DNA of 64,000 nucleotides from contig NZ_CP022990.1 of NCBI RefSeq assembly GCF_002278075.1, positions 2,232,001 through 2,296,000 of the forward strand, read 5' to 3'. This DNA is from Paraburkholderia aromaticivorans. GTDB lineage: Bacteria; Pseudomonadota; Gammaproteobacteria; Burkholderiales; Burkholderiaceae. The translations under genes and the position numbers were made by a program. Under the pieces are notes generated by a model. The model was not told the DNA's origin, did no database searches, and saw only the letters and a program-made list of their open reading frames with translations. The first letter of the stretch is position 1. Every line of letters begins with the position of its first letter. This document shows positions 7,850 through 16,966 of the stretch, in pieces.

Positions 7850-8887
7850 ATGCCAAACACCAAGAATGCGAATGTCGAACAACTGCTGAAGACACTGCTC
7901 GGCGCGGATAAAACCGCCCGGCTCTTCGCGACGCTGAATCACCCGCGAATCCTCAACGAATGGGAAGAAGGCATCGTCACGCGTGCCGAACTGGCGCAGG
8001 CGATGAACATGGCGCTTTTCGAGGATCTGCTGGCGCGCTCGGCGAATGGCCGCCGGTACACGGAGGAAGCGGTCGCAGCGGGCGGCAGCGTGTACTTCGA
8101 CCATGGCGCGTTGCGCACGGTGCGCTGGCCGCACAGCGGCGCGCTGCCGCCAGGCGAAGCCGCATTCGCCCGCATTCTGCGTCCGCTCGGCTTCAGCATT
8201 AACGGCCGCTATCCGCTCGACCGCCTCGGCATGACGGGCCGCGCGTGGGCGCATGACGACGCGCCCGATGAAATCGCGCAGTTCTTCGTGAGCGAATTGC
8301 ATCCCGAGCGTTTCTCGGCGGAGTTTCAGCAGGCGGTGACCAACGTGACCGGCAACTCGCGCGATCCGCTGACGCCGCGCGCAGTCGGCCAGTTATGGGA
8401 GCTCGAACGCGACGGCGTGCTGCCGCTTCAGGCGGCGCATGAATTGCTGCCGGTCATCGTCGGCGCGTTTGCGCGCCAGCACGAGACGCCACGCGAAGCC
8501 GATTACGAAGTATTGTTGAAGGAATCGGCGGAAATGGCGTGGATCGCGACCGAAGGCAATGCGTTCAACCACGCCACCGATCGCGTCGCGGACGTTTTTC
8601 AACTCTCCGACGACGAGAAAGCCAAGGGCCGTCCGATGAAACCGGAAGTGGAGCGCTCGCGCTCGGGCCGCGTGTTTCAGACGGCGTATCGAGCGGACAG
8701 TGTGTCGCGCGAGTTTCGTGCGGCTGACGGCAGCCTCGTGACGCGCGAAGTGCCGGGCTCGTTCTACGAGTTCATCACGCGCAAGCGGACGTTCGATCAG
8801 GACGCGCGTCGCTGGGAAACGGACCTGCGTTTCGACGCGGGTAACGCACAGGGCATCTTCAAGATGACCGCGAGCCAGGCCGCCTGA
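7850..8887 (+). CDS. DUF1338/HglS-type 2-oxoadipate dioxygenase/decarboxylase (predicted)
   Basis: A 345-residue DUF1338 protein. Characterised relatives (HglS of Pseudomonas putida) turn 2-oxoadipate into D-2-hydroxyglutarate with O2 and Fe(II) in D-lysine catabolism. The likely metal-site segments are EGNAFNHATDRV (~residues 228-239, with a conserved His) and the C-terminal GSFYEFITRK with its Glu. The protein is shorter than P. putida HglS (about 460 residues), so it belongs to the short branch of the family and the reaction is inferred. The strongest support is the next gene, a D-2-hydroxyglutarate-dehydrogenase-like flavoprotein 40 bases downstream. GGAG precedes the start. Confidence 0.72.
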   Translation: MPNTKNANVEQLLKTLLGADKTARLFATLNHPRILNEWEEGIVTRAELAQAMNMALFEDLLARSANGRRYTEEAVAAGGSVYFDHGALRTVRWPHSGALPPGEAAFARILRPLGFSINGRYPLDRLGMTGRAWAHDDAPDEIAQFFVSELHPERFSAEFQQAVTNVTGNSRDPLTPRAVGQLWELERDGVLPLQAAHELLPVIVGAFARQHETPREADYEVLLKESAEMAWIATEGNAFNHATDRVADVFQLSDDEKAKGRPMKPEVERSRSGRVFQTAYRADSVSREFRAADGSLVTREVPGSFYEFITRKRTFDQDARRWETDLRFDAGNAQGIFKMTASQAA

Positions 8888-8927
8888 GCGCAGAGAACTG
8901 GTCCAGGAACGAGAGACGGGGAGCGCA

Positions 8928-11927
8928 GTGGGAACGTCATTTGATGAAGAACAGGGCGCGGACCTGAACGAGTTGGACGCCGGCGGCCGTCGCGCACTGA
9001 ACAAGGCGCCGCGCGTCGCCGCGCCTTTCGCGGGCAGCGCCGCCGTGATGCATGCGCTGGAGGCCGATTTGCGCAGCCACGTACGCGGTGAAGTGCGCTT
9101 CGATCAGGGTTCCAAAGCGTTGTATGCGGCGGACGCGTCGAACTATCGGCAAGTGCCGCTCGCTGTCGTCGTGCCTGCGGATGTCGACGATCTAATGGCC
9201 ACGCTCGCCGCCTGTCGCCGCCACGACGTGCCGTTTCTCGCGCGCGGCGGCGGCACTTCGCAGAACGGCCAATGCGTCAACGTCGCGGTGGTGGCCGACG
9301 CGAGCAAGTTCGTAAACCGTGTCGTGTCGGTCGATCCGGTCGCGCGTGTCGCGATCGTCGAACCGGGCGTGGTGTGCGACACGTTACGCGATGCCGCCGA
9401 ACAGCACGGCCTCACGTTTGCGCCCGATCCGGCTACCCACAGCCGCTGCACGCTGGGCGGCATGATCGGCAACAACTCGTGCGGCGCGCATTCGGTGATG
9501 GCGGGCAAGACGGTCGAAAACGTCGAGGCGCTGGAAATCGCGACCTTCGACGGCGCGCGTTTCTGGGTCGGGCCGACGTCGGAGCACGAACTCGAACGCA
9601 TCATCGCGGCAGGCGGCCGCCAGGGCGAAATCTACGCCGCGCTCAAACGGTTGCGCGACACCTACGCCGAACAGATTCGTGCGAAATTCCCCCAGATCAA
9701 GCGGCGCGTGTCCGGCTTCAATCTCGATCAACTGCTGCCGGAAAACGGCTTCAACGTGGCGCGTGCATTGGTCGGCACGGAGGGCACCTGTGCCGTGACG
9801 TTGCAGGCGAAAGTGCGTCTCGTGAAGAGTCCCGCGAAGCGCGTGATCGTCGTGGTCGGCTTCACGGATATCTACACGGCGGCCGATGCCGTGCCGCATT
9901 TCATGCGCTGCGGGCCGATCGCCATCGAAGGACTCGACCGCGCGATCATTCGCGGCTTGCAGGCGCGCGGTTTGAAGAAGGATGAGATCGCGCTGCTGCC
10001 TGAAGGCGATGCGTGGGTCGTGCTCGAATTCGGCGCGGACACGCAGGAGGCGGTAATGCAGCAGGCGCAAGCCGCCGCCGCTTACTTCCGCGCGGGCGAA
10101 GCAGGGCCGAATGTTTCGGCGATGCTCGTCGAAGATCGCGCGTTGCAGGCAAAGGTGTGGTCGATTCGCGAGACGGGCGCCTCGGCGGTGGCGTTGTCGG
10201 TCGATGCGGGCACGCCTGACCCGGTGGTCGGCTGGGAAGATGCGGCGGTCGATCCGCTGCGTCTCGGCGACTATCTGCGCGCGTTCCAGTCACTGGTGGA
10301 TCGCTACGGCTACGAGACGAGCCTCTACGGCCATTTCGGCGATGGCTGCGTGCATGCACGCATCACGTTCGATCTGCGCAGCGCGGAAGGTATTTCGACG
10401 TGGCGCAAGTTTCTGCGCGAAGCGGCCGAACTGGTGGTGGAATTCGGCGGCTCGCTCTCGGGCGAACACGGCGACGGCCAGGCCAAGGCCGAGTTTTTGC
10501 CGATCATGTACGGCCCCGAACTGATGCAGGCGATGGAGCAGTTCAAGGCGATCTGGGACCCGGCCAACCGCCTGAATCCGGGCAAGGTCGTGCATGCGTA
10601 TCGCGCCGACGAGAACCTGCGCATGGGCCCCGCATACAAACCGGTCACGCTGCAAACGAGGCTTACGTTTGCCAGCCAGGAAGGTGACGGTTTTCAGCGC
10701 GAGATCGAGCGATGCATCGGCATGGGCAAATGCCGTTCGCTCGAAGGCGGCACGATGTGCCCGAGTTATCGCGCCACGCGTGAAGAGAAATATTCGACCC
10801 GTGGCCGCGCGCATCTGCTCTGGGAAATGCTGCAAGGCGGCGTGATCGACGATGGCTGGCAAAGCCGCGAAGTGAAGGAAGCGCTCGACACGTGCCTCGC
10901 GTGCAAGGGCTGCAAATCCGATTGCCCGACGCATACGGACATGGCTTCATACAAGGCCGAATTCCTTTCGCATTACTACGAGACGAATCGCCGGCCGCGC
11001 CAGGCGCTATTCATGGGACGCATCGGCGAATGGGCGCCGTGGGCGGCGCGCTTTGCGCGTCTGACGAACTTCATGACGTCGGCGCCGGGTTTGGCTTCGT
11101 TCGGCAAGTGGGTAGCAGGCGTGGCGCAGGCGCGCGAACTGCCGCGTTTTGCCGGCGCCACGTACAGGCAGATCGCGCGGCGCGCGCCGCAAGCGGCGCC
11201 TGACGCTCGCGGTGACGCGAAAAAGGTCATTCTGTGGGTCGATACGTTCAACGACCACTTCACGCCCGAGATCGCGCAAGCCGCGGCCGATGTCTTGAAG
11301 CAATTGGGCTGGCACGTCGTGTTGCCGACGAACCGGTTGTGCTGCGGGCGTCCGCTTTATGACTTCGGCCTGCTCGAACGCGCGCGCGAACTGCTCACGC
11401 ACATTCTCGACGACCTCGCGGACGATATCGCCGCCGGCGTGCCACTGGTCGGTCTCGAGCCGGGCTGTTTATCGGTATTCAAGGACGAACTGCTGAAGCA
11501 ACTGCCCGGTCATGCGTTAGCGAAGCAACTGTCGGCGCAGACGTTCCTGTTCTCCGATTTCGTCGCGCGGCAGCCGTTCGATTGGCCGACGCTTGCCGCC
11601 GACGTCATCGTGCACGGGCATTGTCATCAAAAAGCGCTGTTCGGCATGCAGGGCGACACCGCGCTGCTGAACAAGCTCGGCGTGAAATGGAAACTGCTCG
11701 ACACGGGATGCTGCGGCATGGCGGGATCGTTCGGCTTCAACGCGGAGCATCACGCGCTGTCCGAAAAGATCGGCGAAGACAGGCTCTTTCCGGCGGTGCG
11801 CAAGGCGGCCGCGGATACGATCGTGCTGACCAATGGCTTTAGTTGCCGTGAGCAGATCGAGCAGGGCACGGGGCGTCACGCAATGCATATCGCGCAACTC
11901 GCGCAGCGGGCGTTGGCGGCTCGCTAA
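8928..11927 (+). CDS. YdiJ-type FAD and Fe-S dehydrogenase, predicted D-2-hydroxyglutarate dehydrogenase
   Basis: A 999-residue fusion close in length to E. coli YdiJ. In order: an FAD_binding_4 domain (~residues 60-240, with ARGGGTSQNGQ), a flavin-oxidase C-terminal domain (to ~560), a ferredoxin-like region with CIGMGKC at ~596 and CLACKGCKSDCP at ~656, and a cysteine-rich glycolate-oxidase-type domain with LCCGRP and GCCGMAGSFG. Such enzymes oxidise D-2-hydroxy acids, passing electrons through Fe-S centres to the respiratory chain. The adjacency to the HglS-type gene argues for D-2-hydroxyglutarate to 2-oxoglutarate. A GTG start with GGGGAG upstream is used. D-lactate is an alternative substrate. 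Confidence 0.85.
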   Translation: MGTSFDEEQGADLNELDAGGRRALNKAPRVAAPFAGSAAVMHALEADLRSHVRGEVRFDQGSKALYAADASNYRQVPLAVVVPADVDDLMATLAACRRHDVPFLARGGGTSQNGQCVNVAVVADASKFVNRVVSVDPVARVAIVEPGVVCDTLRDAAEQHGLTFAPDPATHSRCTLGGMIGNNSCGAHSVMAGKTVENVEALEIATFDGARFWVGPTSEHELERIIAAGGRQGEIYAALKRLRDTYAEQIRAKFPQIKRRVSGFNLDQLLPENGFNVARALVGTEGTCAVTLQAKVRLVKSPAKRVIVVVGFTDIYTAADAVPHFMRCGPIAIEGLDRAIIRGLQARGLKKDEIALLPEGDAWVVLEFGADTQEAVMQQAQAAAAYFRAGEAGPNVSAMLVEDRALQAKVWSIRETGASAVALSVDAGTPDPVVGWEDAAVDPLRLGDYLRAFQSLVDRYGYETSLYGHFGDGCVHARITFDLRSAEGISTWRKFLREAAELVVEFGGSLSGEHGDGQAKAEFLPIMYGPELMQAMEQFKAIWDPANRLNPGKVVHAYRADENLRMGPAYKPVTLQTRLTFASQEGDGFQREIERCIGMGKCRSLEGGTMCPSYRATREEKYSTRGRAHLLWEMLQGGVIDDGWQSREVKEALDTCLACKGCKSDCPTHTDMASYKAEFLSHYYETNRRPRQALFMGRIGEWAPWAARFARLTNFMTSAPGLASFGKWVAGVAQARELPRFAGATYRQIARRAPQAAPDARGDAKKVILWVDTFNDHFTPEIAQAAADVLKQLGWHVVLPTNRLCCGRPLYDFGLLERARELLTHILDDLADDIAAGVPLVGLEPGCLSVFKDELLKQLPGHALAKQLSAQTFLFSDFVARQPFDWPTLAADVIVHGHCHQKALFGMQGDTALLNKLGVKWKLLDTGCCGMAGSFGFNAEHHALSEKIGEDRLFPAVRKAAADTIVLTNGFSCREQIEQGTGRHAMHIAQLAQRALAAR

Positions 11928-11958
11928 GCCGCCTTCATGCGCGTTGCGCGCGCCTGCG

Positions 11959-12591
11959 TTACTTCTTCGCGGGTTCGGTGGCGGCCGGGGCTTGCGGAAT
12001 GTCGGCGCTGGTGGCCATCCACAAGACCTCGGCGTCTTCTTCGCTCGTTGAGACCGCCGCGTGGCCGGTGCGGCTGTCGAAGTAGAGACTGTCGCCGGCG
12101 TTCAGATGCGTCGGCGCGTACAACTCCGAATAGAGGCACACGCTGCCGCTGATCACATACAGGAATTCCTCGCCTTCGTGACGGCCCCAATCGTCGAATG
12201 CGTCGAGCGTGTGCGCGGAGATGCGGATGCGAAACGGCAGCATCGCCTTGTGCGCAAGGTCCGTGGCGAGCAGTTCCATCTGGTAGCCGCGATAGGCGTG
12301 ACGCTGACCTTCGTCTTTGCGGGTGAGCGCGCGACGCCCACTGGCGCTGACTTTCGGCGTGGAGCCGAACAGTTCGCCGATTTCGATCTTCAGTCCGAGG
12401 ACGATTTTCTGCAGGACGTCGAACGTGGGGGACATCAGGCCGTTTTCGACCTTGGAGAGCGTGGAGCGGGAGACGCCGCACAGGCGGCTGGCGGTTTCCA
12501 GCGTCAGGTCCTGCGCCTGACGGGCGGCGCGGACGCGGCGGCCGAGGTCGGTGGTGGACGGGTCGGCGGGTTTGGCGAGGCGGGTGTCCAT
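11959..12591 (-). CDS. XRE-family regulator with C-terminal cupin
   Basis: A 210-residue two-domain regulator. Residues ~18-75 form a Cro/C1-type HTH (LTLETASRLCGVSRSTLSKV) and residues ~130-195 a cupin barrel (GEEFLYVISGSVCLYSE) that would bind a small effector. HTH-cupin proteins usually control amine, amino-acid or sugar-acid catabolic genes. It is convergent with the YdiJ-type gene, 31 bases away, so no target is obvious from position. The first ATG of the open frame is used. Confidence 0.85.
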   Translation of the reverse strand: MDTRLAKPADPSTTDLGRRVRAARQAQDLTLETASRLCGVSRSTLSKVENGLMSPTFDVLQKIVLGLKIEIGELFGSTPKVSASGRRALTRKDEGQRHAYRGYQMELLATDLAHKAMLPFRIRISAHTLDAFDDWGRHEGEEFLYVISGSVCLYSELYAPTHLNAGDSLYFDSRTGHAAVSTSEEDAEVLWMATSADIPQAPAATEPAKK

Positions 12592-12786
12592 GGGGCTTGA
12601 TGCTGCGAATACGCGCTTTGAGGGGACGAGGTTGTTTCCGATAATAACATTTGGGGGCGAGGGGGCAGTCTCGAAGGCGGATGGGCGTTCCCGGCGCGCT
12701 TGCCGACAACGTCTGTACCGGTCGCCTGTGGCTTGCGCGGGCTTGCGCGACGACGCGCCTGGAGGAGGCCGGCGCGCGCGCAGCGT

Positions 12787-13488
12787 TCAGGTGCTTTTCT
12801 CATCGGAAACACCGGTTCTGCCGGATGGCCGGCGCATCGGGGTTCTCGCCTCGCCGAACCGTTGCATTGCAGCGCGAAGCGCGGCGCCCGGACTATCGAG
12901 CGGCCGCCTTCTCCCTCGAACGAGGTCCGCGGCAGGCGCCATCCACGGATGAGCCAATGCGACAACCGTCGCGCCCGACTCATACGCGCGTTCCGCCGAC
13001 AACGCGGTTGCGGCGAGGCTCGCGTCAAGTTCGCCGGCTTTGAACCGCGCCCAAACCCGAGGCAGGTGAACCACCTCCACCGATACGGTGTCGGCGCCGG
13101 CGTGCGCCGCGAAGAGCCGCCGGGTGGATTCGATCGCAGTGTCCGCGGCACATAACACGACGAGTTTTCCGCCCACTTCTGCCGCCGCCGCGGCCAAAGC
13201 GATCTCCGCTCTGATGATGGGCACCGGCGGACTTTTAATATCCGCCACGGCCGGCCCGAGCGTGGCGCACGTCAGAATGACCGCGTCGGAACGGGTTGCC
13301 AGCGCGAGAAGCCGCTGATTTGTCTCGACTTTCGACTCGATCGGGAAACGCCCCGTCTGGCTGACCGCCTCGCGCAGGTCCGCTCTCACTTCATGGTGAA
13401 GATCTTCAGGACGCATTCCAAGCGCTTTTGCCGCCTGCTCAAACACTTGCCGGTTGCCGTCCATCGTGTGCAGAAACGAAATACGCAT
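12787..13488 (-). CDS. Aspartate/glutamate/hydantoin racemase-family protein
   Basis: A 233-residue cytoplasmic protein starting MRISFLHTMDGNRQVFEQAA. It has the two-domain cofactor-independent racemase pattern: a first catalytic-type cysteine in VILTCATLGPAVAD and a second half with EVVHLPRVWARFKAG. The second cysteine expected for a true two-base racemase is not clear (the equivalent stretch reads ATVVALAHPWM), so it may be an arylmalonate-decarboxylase-like or maleate-isomerase-like relative, or inactive as a racemase. The start is set at the Met with AAGG upstream rather than 13 codons earlier. It is monocistronic on this evidence. Confidence 0.65.
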   Translation of the reverse strand: MRISFLHTMDGNRQVFEQAAKALGMRPEDLHHEVRADLREAVSQTGRFPIESKVETNQRLLALATRSDAVILTCATLGPAVADIKSPPVPIIRAEIALAAAAAEVGGKLVVLCAADTAIESTRRLFAAHAGADTVSVEVVHLPRVWARFKAGELDASLAATALSAERAYESGATVVALAHPWMAPAADLVRGRRRPLDSPGAALRAAMQRFGEARTPMRRPSGRTGVSDEKST

Positions 13489-13854
13489 TGCCGTATGCCT
13501 TGGTGAAGTTGCGTGAATGAGAGGCATCGTGTCGATGCCGGCTTATGGCTTTCACGCCGACGGGGCAGGCCAGTCGGTTCGTCGGCATTGTTGCAACGAC
13601 GCGGCCGGCCAACAAGGCAGGATCTTCTACCAGTATCGCGGGTACCCGTCCTGGACAGGCATTGCGCGACGATTTAGCCGCGTTATGGTCCGTTGTTCCC
13701 TGCATTCGAAAAAGCCGTTGCGCTTTAAGATGCCAATCCGCGTCACGCTACCTGACATTTACCTTGTATCGCGAACGTCGCCCGACGTCCGCAGACGTAG
13801 TAACGTATTGAAGATTTAACCTTTCGCCCCGTTACATTGATTCTTGAGGCGCTT

Positions 13855-16494
13855 ATGTCCACGGACGCAGACACAATCAGCGATGAACAGATCGCCGCCA
13901 TCGCCGATCGCATGGTCGAAGAAGGCAGAAGAGTTTCGCCGGTGACGATCTGGAAAGAGGTTCGCGGCGGCTCGCTCGTGTCGATAGTCGCGGCCTTGCA
14001 ACGCTGGCGCGAAGCGCGCCAGGCCGACACGCCGGCATTGCAGGTCCAGCCCGGCTTGCCCGAGGGTCTCGCTGAAACTGTGATGAGCGCCGCGGACCGC
14101 ATCTGGGCGGCCTCCCAGCATGATGCGGAGCGGGCCTTCAATCAGCGTTTGACCGCTGTGAACCAGGACCTCGAAGCGGCGCTCGCGGAACGGGACGAAG
14201 CGCTGGCCGAGTATCAGAAGTCGATTGATGAAGTCGAAACGGGGCGCAGCCGGGTCGTCGCGCTGACGGACGCGTTGAGTGTCTCGGAGAGCATTGCTCT
14301 GCGCCTCGAAGCCGAACGCGCGAGCGCCGCGGGTCGAGCGGAGGCGGCTGAAACTCACGTCGAGGAACTGGCGCAGCGTGCGTCCGCACAAGACGCGGAG
14401 CTGGAGGCCGTGAAGGCATCGCTCGATGAAGAGCGCCTCGCGCGCGAAGAGTTGGCCGCGGCGCTTGCGAGCAAGCAGACTGAAATCGCTCAGCTCGCTC
14501 GGGAACGGGATCAGGCGCGGCACGAGATCGCAACGTTGAGCGACGCCTGCCAGGCGAACACCGAAGAAGTGACGCGCTGGTCGCGGGAGGCAAACGCGGC
14601 GACCTCGCGTGCCGAGGCGGCCGAGGCGCGCATCGAGGAATTTGCGCAGCGTGCGTTGATGGACCACGCCAATCTGGAAGCGACGAACGCGTCGCTTGAA
14701 GAAGAGCGCAAGGCCCGTGAAGCGTTGACGGCGGTTGTCGCGAACCAGAACGACGAAGTAACGCGCGTGACGCAGGAGCGCGATCAGGCGCAGCACGAGA
14801 TCGCCGGTTTGCGCGAGGCCTGTCAGGCCAGGTCGCAAGAAGTTGCGCATTGGTCGCAGGAGGCGAGCGCGGCGTCGTCGCGTGCGCAGTTGGCGGAGGC
14901 GCGCGTGGAAGAACTCACGCAGCGTGTGTCGTCGCAGGATGCCAGCCTCGAAGCAGCGAATGCATCGCTCGAAGCGGAACGTAGCGCCCGTGAAGCGCTG
15001 GCGGCGGATGTTTCGAACAGGAATGCCGAAGTAACGCGAGTGACGCAGGAGCGCGATCAGGCGCTGCAGCAAGTCACGACGTTGGACGCCGCCTGTCAGT
15101 CACACTCGCAGGAAGTGGCGCGGTGGACGCAGGAAGCAAGCGTGGCGACATCACGCGCGCAAGCAGCCGAGGCGCGGATGGAAGAACTCGTGCAGCGTGC
15201 GTCGGTGGATCAGGCCAATCTGACCGCGACTCATGCGTTGCTGGAAGACGAACGTGCAGCACGTGAAGCCCTGACCTCGGTCGTCTCAGGCAAGAACGAT
15301 GAAATAGCGCGAGTCGCTCAGGCGCACGAACAGACGCTGCAGCAGATCGAGACTCTGCGCGACGCTCATCAGGCGAAGTCAGAAGAGGTGACGCGACTGG
15401 CCGAGGCGCTGAACGCGGCGACATCACGTGCGCAAGCGGGAGAGGCACGCGTGGAAGAACTCATGCAACGCGCAACGGAGCAAGCTGCGGATCAGCAAGC
15501 CACGACGGCGTTGCTGGACGAAGAGCGCAAGGCACGCGCAGCGTTGGCCGCCGCGCTATCGAGCAAGGACGAGGAAATAGCGCGAACCATTCAGGAACGC
15601 GACCAGGCGCAGCAACAGATCATCAGTTTGAGCGACGCGCATCAAGCCAGCTCGGAAGAAGCGACACGGTTGTCCGCGGAGCTAGATGCGGCGTTGGCGC
15701 GTGCGAAAGCAGCCGAGGCGCAGGCAAGCGAGAACCTCGCCCGGCTCGCCTCGCGGGAGACCGAACTGGAGCAAGACCGCGCTACGCTCGAGGCCGAACT
15801 GGAACAAGCCCGCGCTGCGCTGGAGGCGGAACTGGAACAAGCGCGCGCCACGCTGGCAGCGGAGCGCGAGGCAGCAGCGGCGCGGGCCGACGAAACGGCG
15901 GGTCATCTGAACGAACTGCAGCGCGTCACGCTGGAACTGGAAGCAACACGGCGGCAGATCGAAAGCATGAGCGAGGCGCAGGCGACCGCGAGCGCCGACC
16001 TGGCGCGGCTATCGCAGGACGCATCTGACGCGAGCGAGCGCGCAAAAGCCGCCGAGCAGCAGGTGGCGCAATTGGAGCAGCGCCTCGCGGCGCAAGCCGC
16101 AGCCATCGCGCAACAAGCTCGAACCGAAGAAACCGAGAGCGCGGAGCAAGTCGAGGCGTTGCAACGCCAAATATCGGCGCAAGCCAAGGCTCATGCCAAG
16201 GCGCTCAGCGAGCTTCGCGCCACTGCCGAACAGTGGGTCGCACACGCGAAAGACCTCAAGCAGCGGCTCGGTCTGGCAAGCGAGCGGATCTTGTTCATCG
16301 ACGCGCGCAGCACCGGCGAGGTGGCGCTCGTCAGGCGGCTTTCGTCCGAACTGGAGCGGCTCAAGCCCGATCACGAGTTGGTTGCCAGAGAGACCCAGCA
16401 AAAAATGATCGGCGCGACGATGAGCCAGCAGCTCGCGCAGAAGGGCTACCGTTACGATCCGGCTACGGCTGTGATGTCGAAGGTCGCGACCTGA
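13855..16494 (+). CDS. KfrA-like DNA-binding protein with very long repeated coiled coil
   Basis: An 879-residue protein. Residues ~8-60 form a KfrA-type N-terminal DNA-binding domain (PF11740-like), with ISDEQIAAIADRMVEEGRRV and a WKEVRGGS turn. The rest, to about residue 800, is heptad-rich coiled coil including five tandem 91-residue units (169-623) and a short 11-residue repeat, ending in a compact C-terminal segment (~residues 810-879). Plasmid KfrA proteins bind DNA and use the coil for multimerisation and partition; chromosomal copies are little studied. GAGG lies just upstream of the ATG. It stands alone. A structural or chromosome-organising role is inference. Confidence 0.82.
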   Translation: MSTDADTISDEQIAAIADRMVEEGRRVSPVTIWKEVRGGSLVSIVAALQRWREARQADTPALQVQPGLPEGLAETVMSAADRIWAASQHDAERAFNQRLTAVNQDLEAALAERDEALAEYQKSIDEVETGRSRVVALTDALSVSESIALRLEAERASAAGRAEAAETHVEELAQRASAQDAELEAVKASLDEERLAREELAAALASKQTEIAQLARERDQARHEIATLSDACQANTEEVTRWSREANAATSRAEAAEARIEEFAQRALMDHANLEATNASLEEERKAREALTAVVANQNDEVTRVTQERDQAQHEIAGLREACQARSQEVAHWSQEASAASSRAQLAEARVEELTQRVSSQDASLEAANASLEAERSAREALAADVSNRNAEVTRVTQERDQALQQVTTLDAACQSHSQEVARWTQEASVATSRAQAAEARMEELVQRASVDQANLTATHALLEDERAAREALTSVVSGKNDEIARVAQAHEQTLQQIETLRDAHQAKSEEVTRLAEALNAATSRAQAGEARVEELMQRATEQAADQQATTALLDEERKARAALAAALSSKDEEIARTIQERDQAQQQIISLSDAHQASSEEATRLSAELDAALARAKAAEAQASENLARLASRETELEQDRATLEAELEQARAALEAELEQARATLAAEREAAAARADETAGHLNELQRVTLELEATRRQIESMSEAQATASADLARLSQDASDASERAKAAEQQVAQLEQRLAAQAAAIAQQARTEETESAEQVEALQRQISAQAKAHAKALSELRATAEQWVAHAKDLKQRLGLASERILFIDARSTGEVALVRRLSSELERLKPDHELVARETQQKMIGATMSQQLAQKGYRYDPATAVMSKVAT
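14359..15723 (+). repeat. Five tandem 273-bp (91-codon) coding repeats
   Basis: Units start at 14359, 14632, 14905, 15178 and 15451, all exactly 273 bp. Each begins with a variant of VEELxQRA and contains ER-x-AREAL and EEVTRW-type blocks at fixed offsets. Ninety-one residues equal exactly 13 heptads, so the coiled-coil register is kept across units. A second, shorter tandem of 33 bp (11 residues, LEAELEQARAA) is at 15787-15852. Confidence 0.9.
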
Positions 16495-16966
16495 CGTGCG
16501 CAGGAAGCTCTGGCGCGTAGTGAAGCAAGGCGCGCGTGCGACGCGCGCCGGAAGTATCGGCCGCTCATCGCGCGGCCGCGTTGCCGACGTGCCTGAATGT
16601 CCGATTCAATCATTCAGCGTTGCTGGCACAAAGCGCACACATAACCGGCGTAAGTTACTTGAGTTTCATGTCGTGACTCTTCGTGACCCTTCGTGGCGAT
16701 GAGTTCGCCTTGCACAGGCTGCAACGTAAGGCTCGAATATGACGTTCTTGTGACCACGCGAATCAAGGATCAACCGGGTGGATGCAGTGAAGAAAGCCCG
16801 CGTTAACCTTCTTTTGATCGACCGCGATATGCTCGCGCCTTTGATTCCAGTTCAATCTATGCGAAGCCTGAGAATGGTATCGCGTGGCGATCGTCACGGT
16901 TCCAATGTCGGCGGGCCAATTGCCGGATATGCCAACCCCGCATGGGAAGCAAACGCTGAATGACCT
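16495..16966. other. Non-coding stretch between the KfrA-like gene and corA
   Basis: No convincing gene is present in these 472 bases. A GC hairpin lies at 16529-16549: GGCGCGCGT, loop GCG, then its complement, 34 bases after the KfrA-like stop. It may help end that transcript but has no T tract. A 61-codon frame from a GTG at 16778 has no ribosome site and no recognisable features, and I do not accept it as a gene. Confidence 0.5.

Noticed and set aside
13816..15072. 418-codon minus-strand frame with repeat-like sequence
   Set aside because: It mirrors the 273-bp repeats of the KfrA-like gene on the other strand and has no domain of its own.
14359..15723. Regular repeats as a possible CRISPR or satellite array
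   Set aside because: The 273-bp units are in frame, diverged and encode coiled coil. There are no short identical repeats with unique spacers.
16778..16963. Sixty-one-codon plus-strand frame before corA
   Set aside because: GTG start, no ribosome site, no recognisable sequence.
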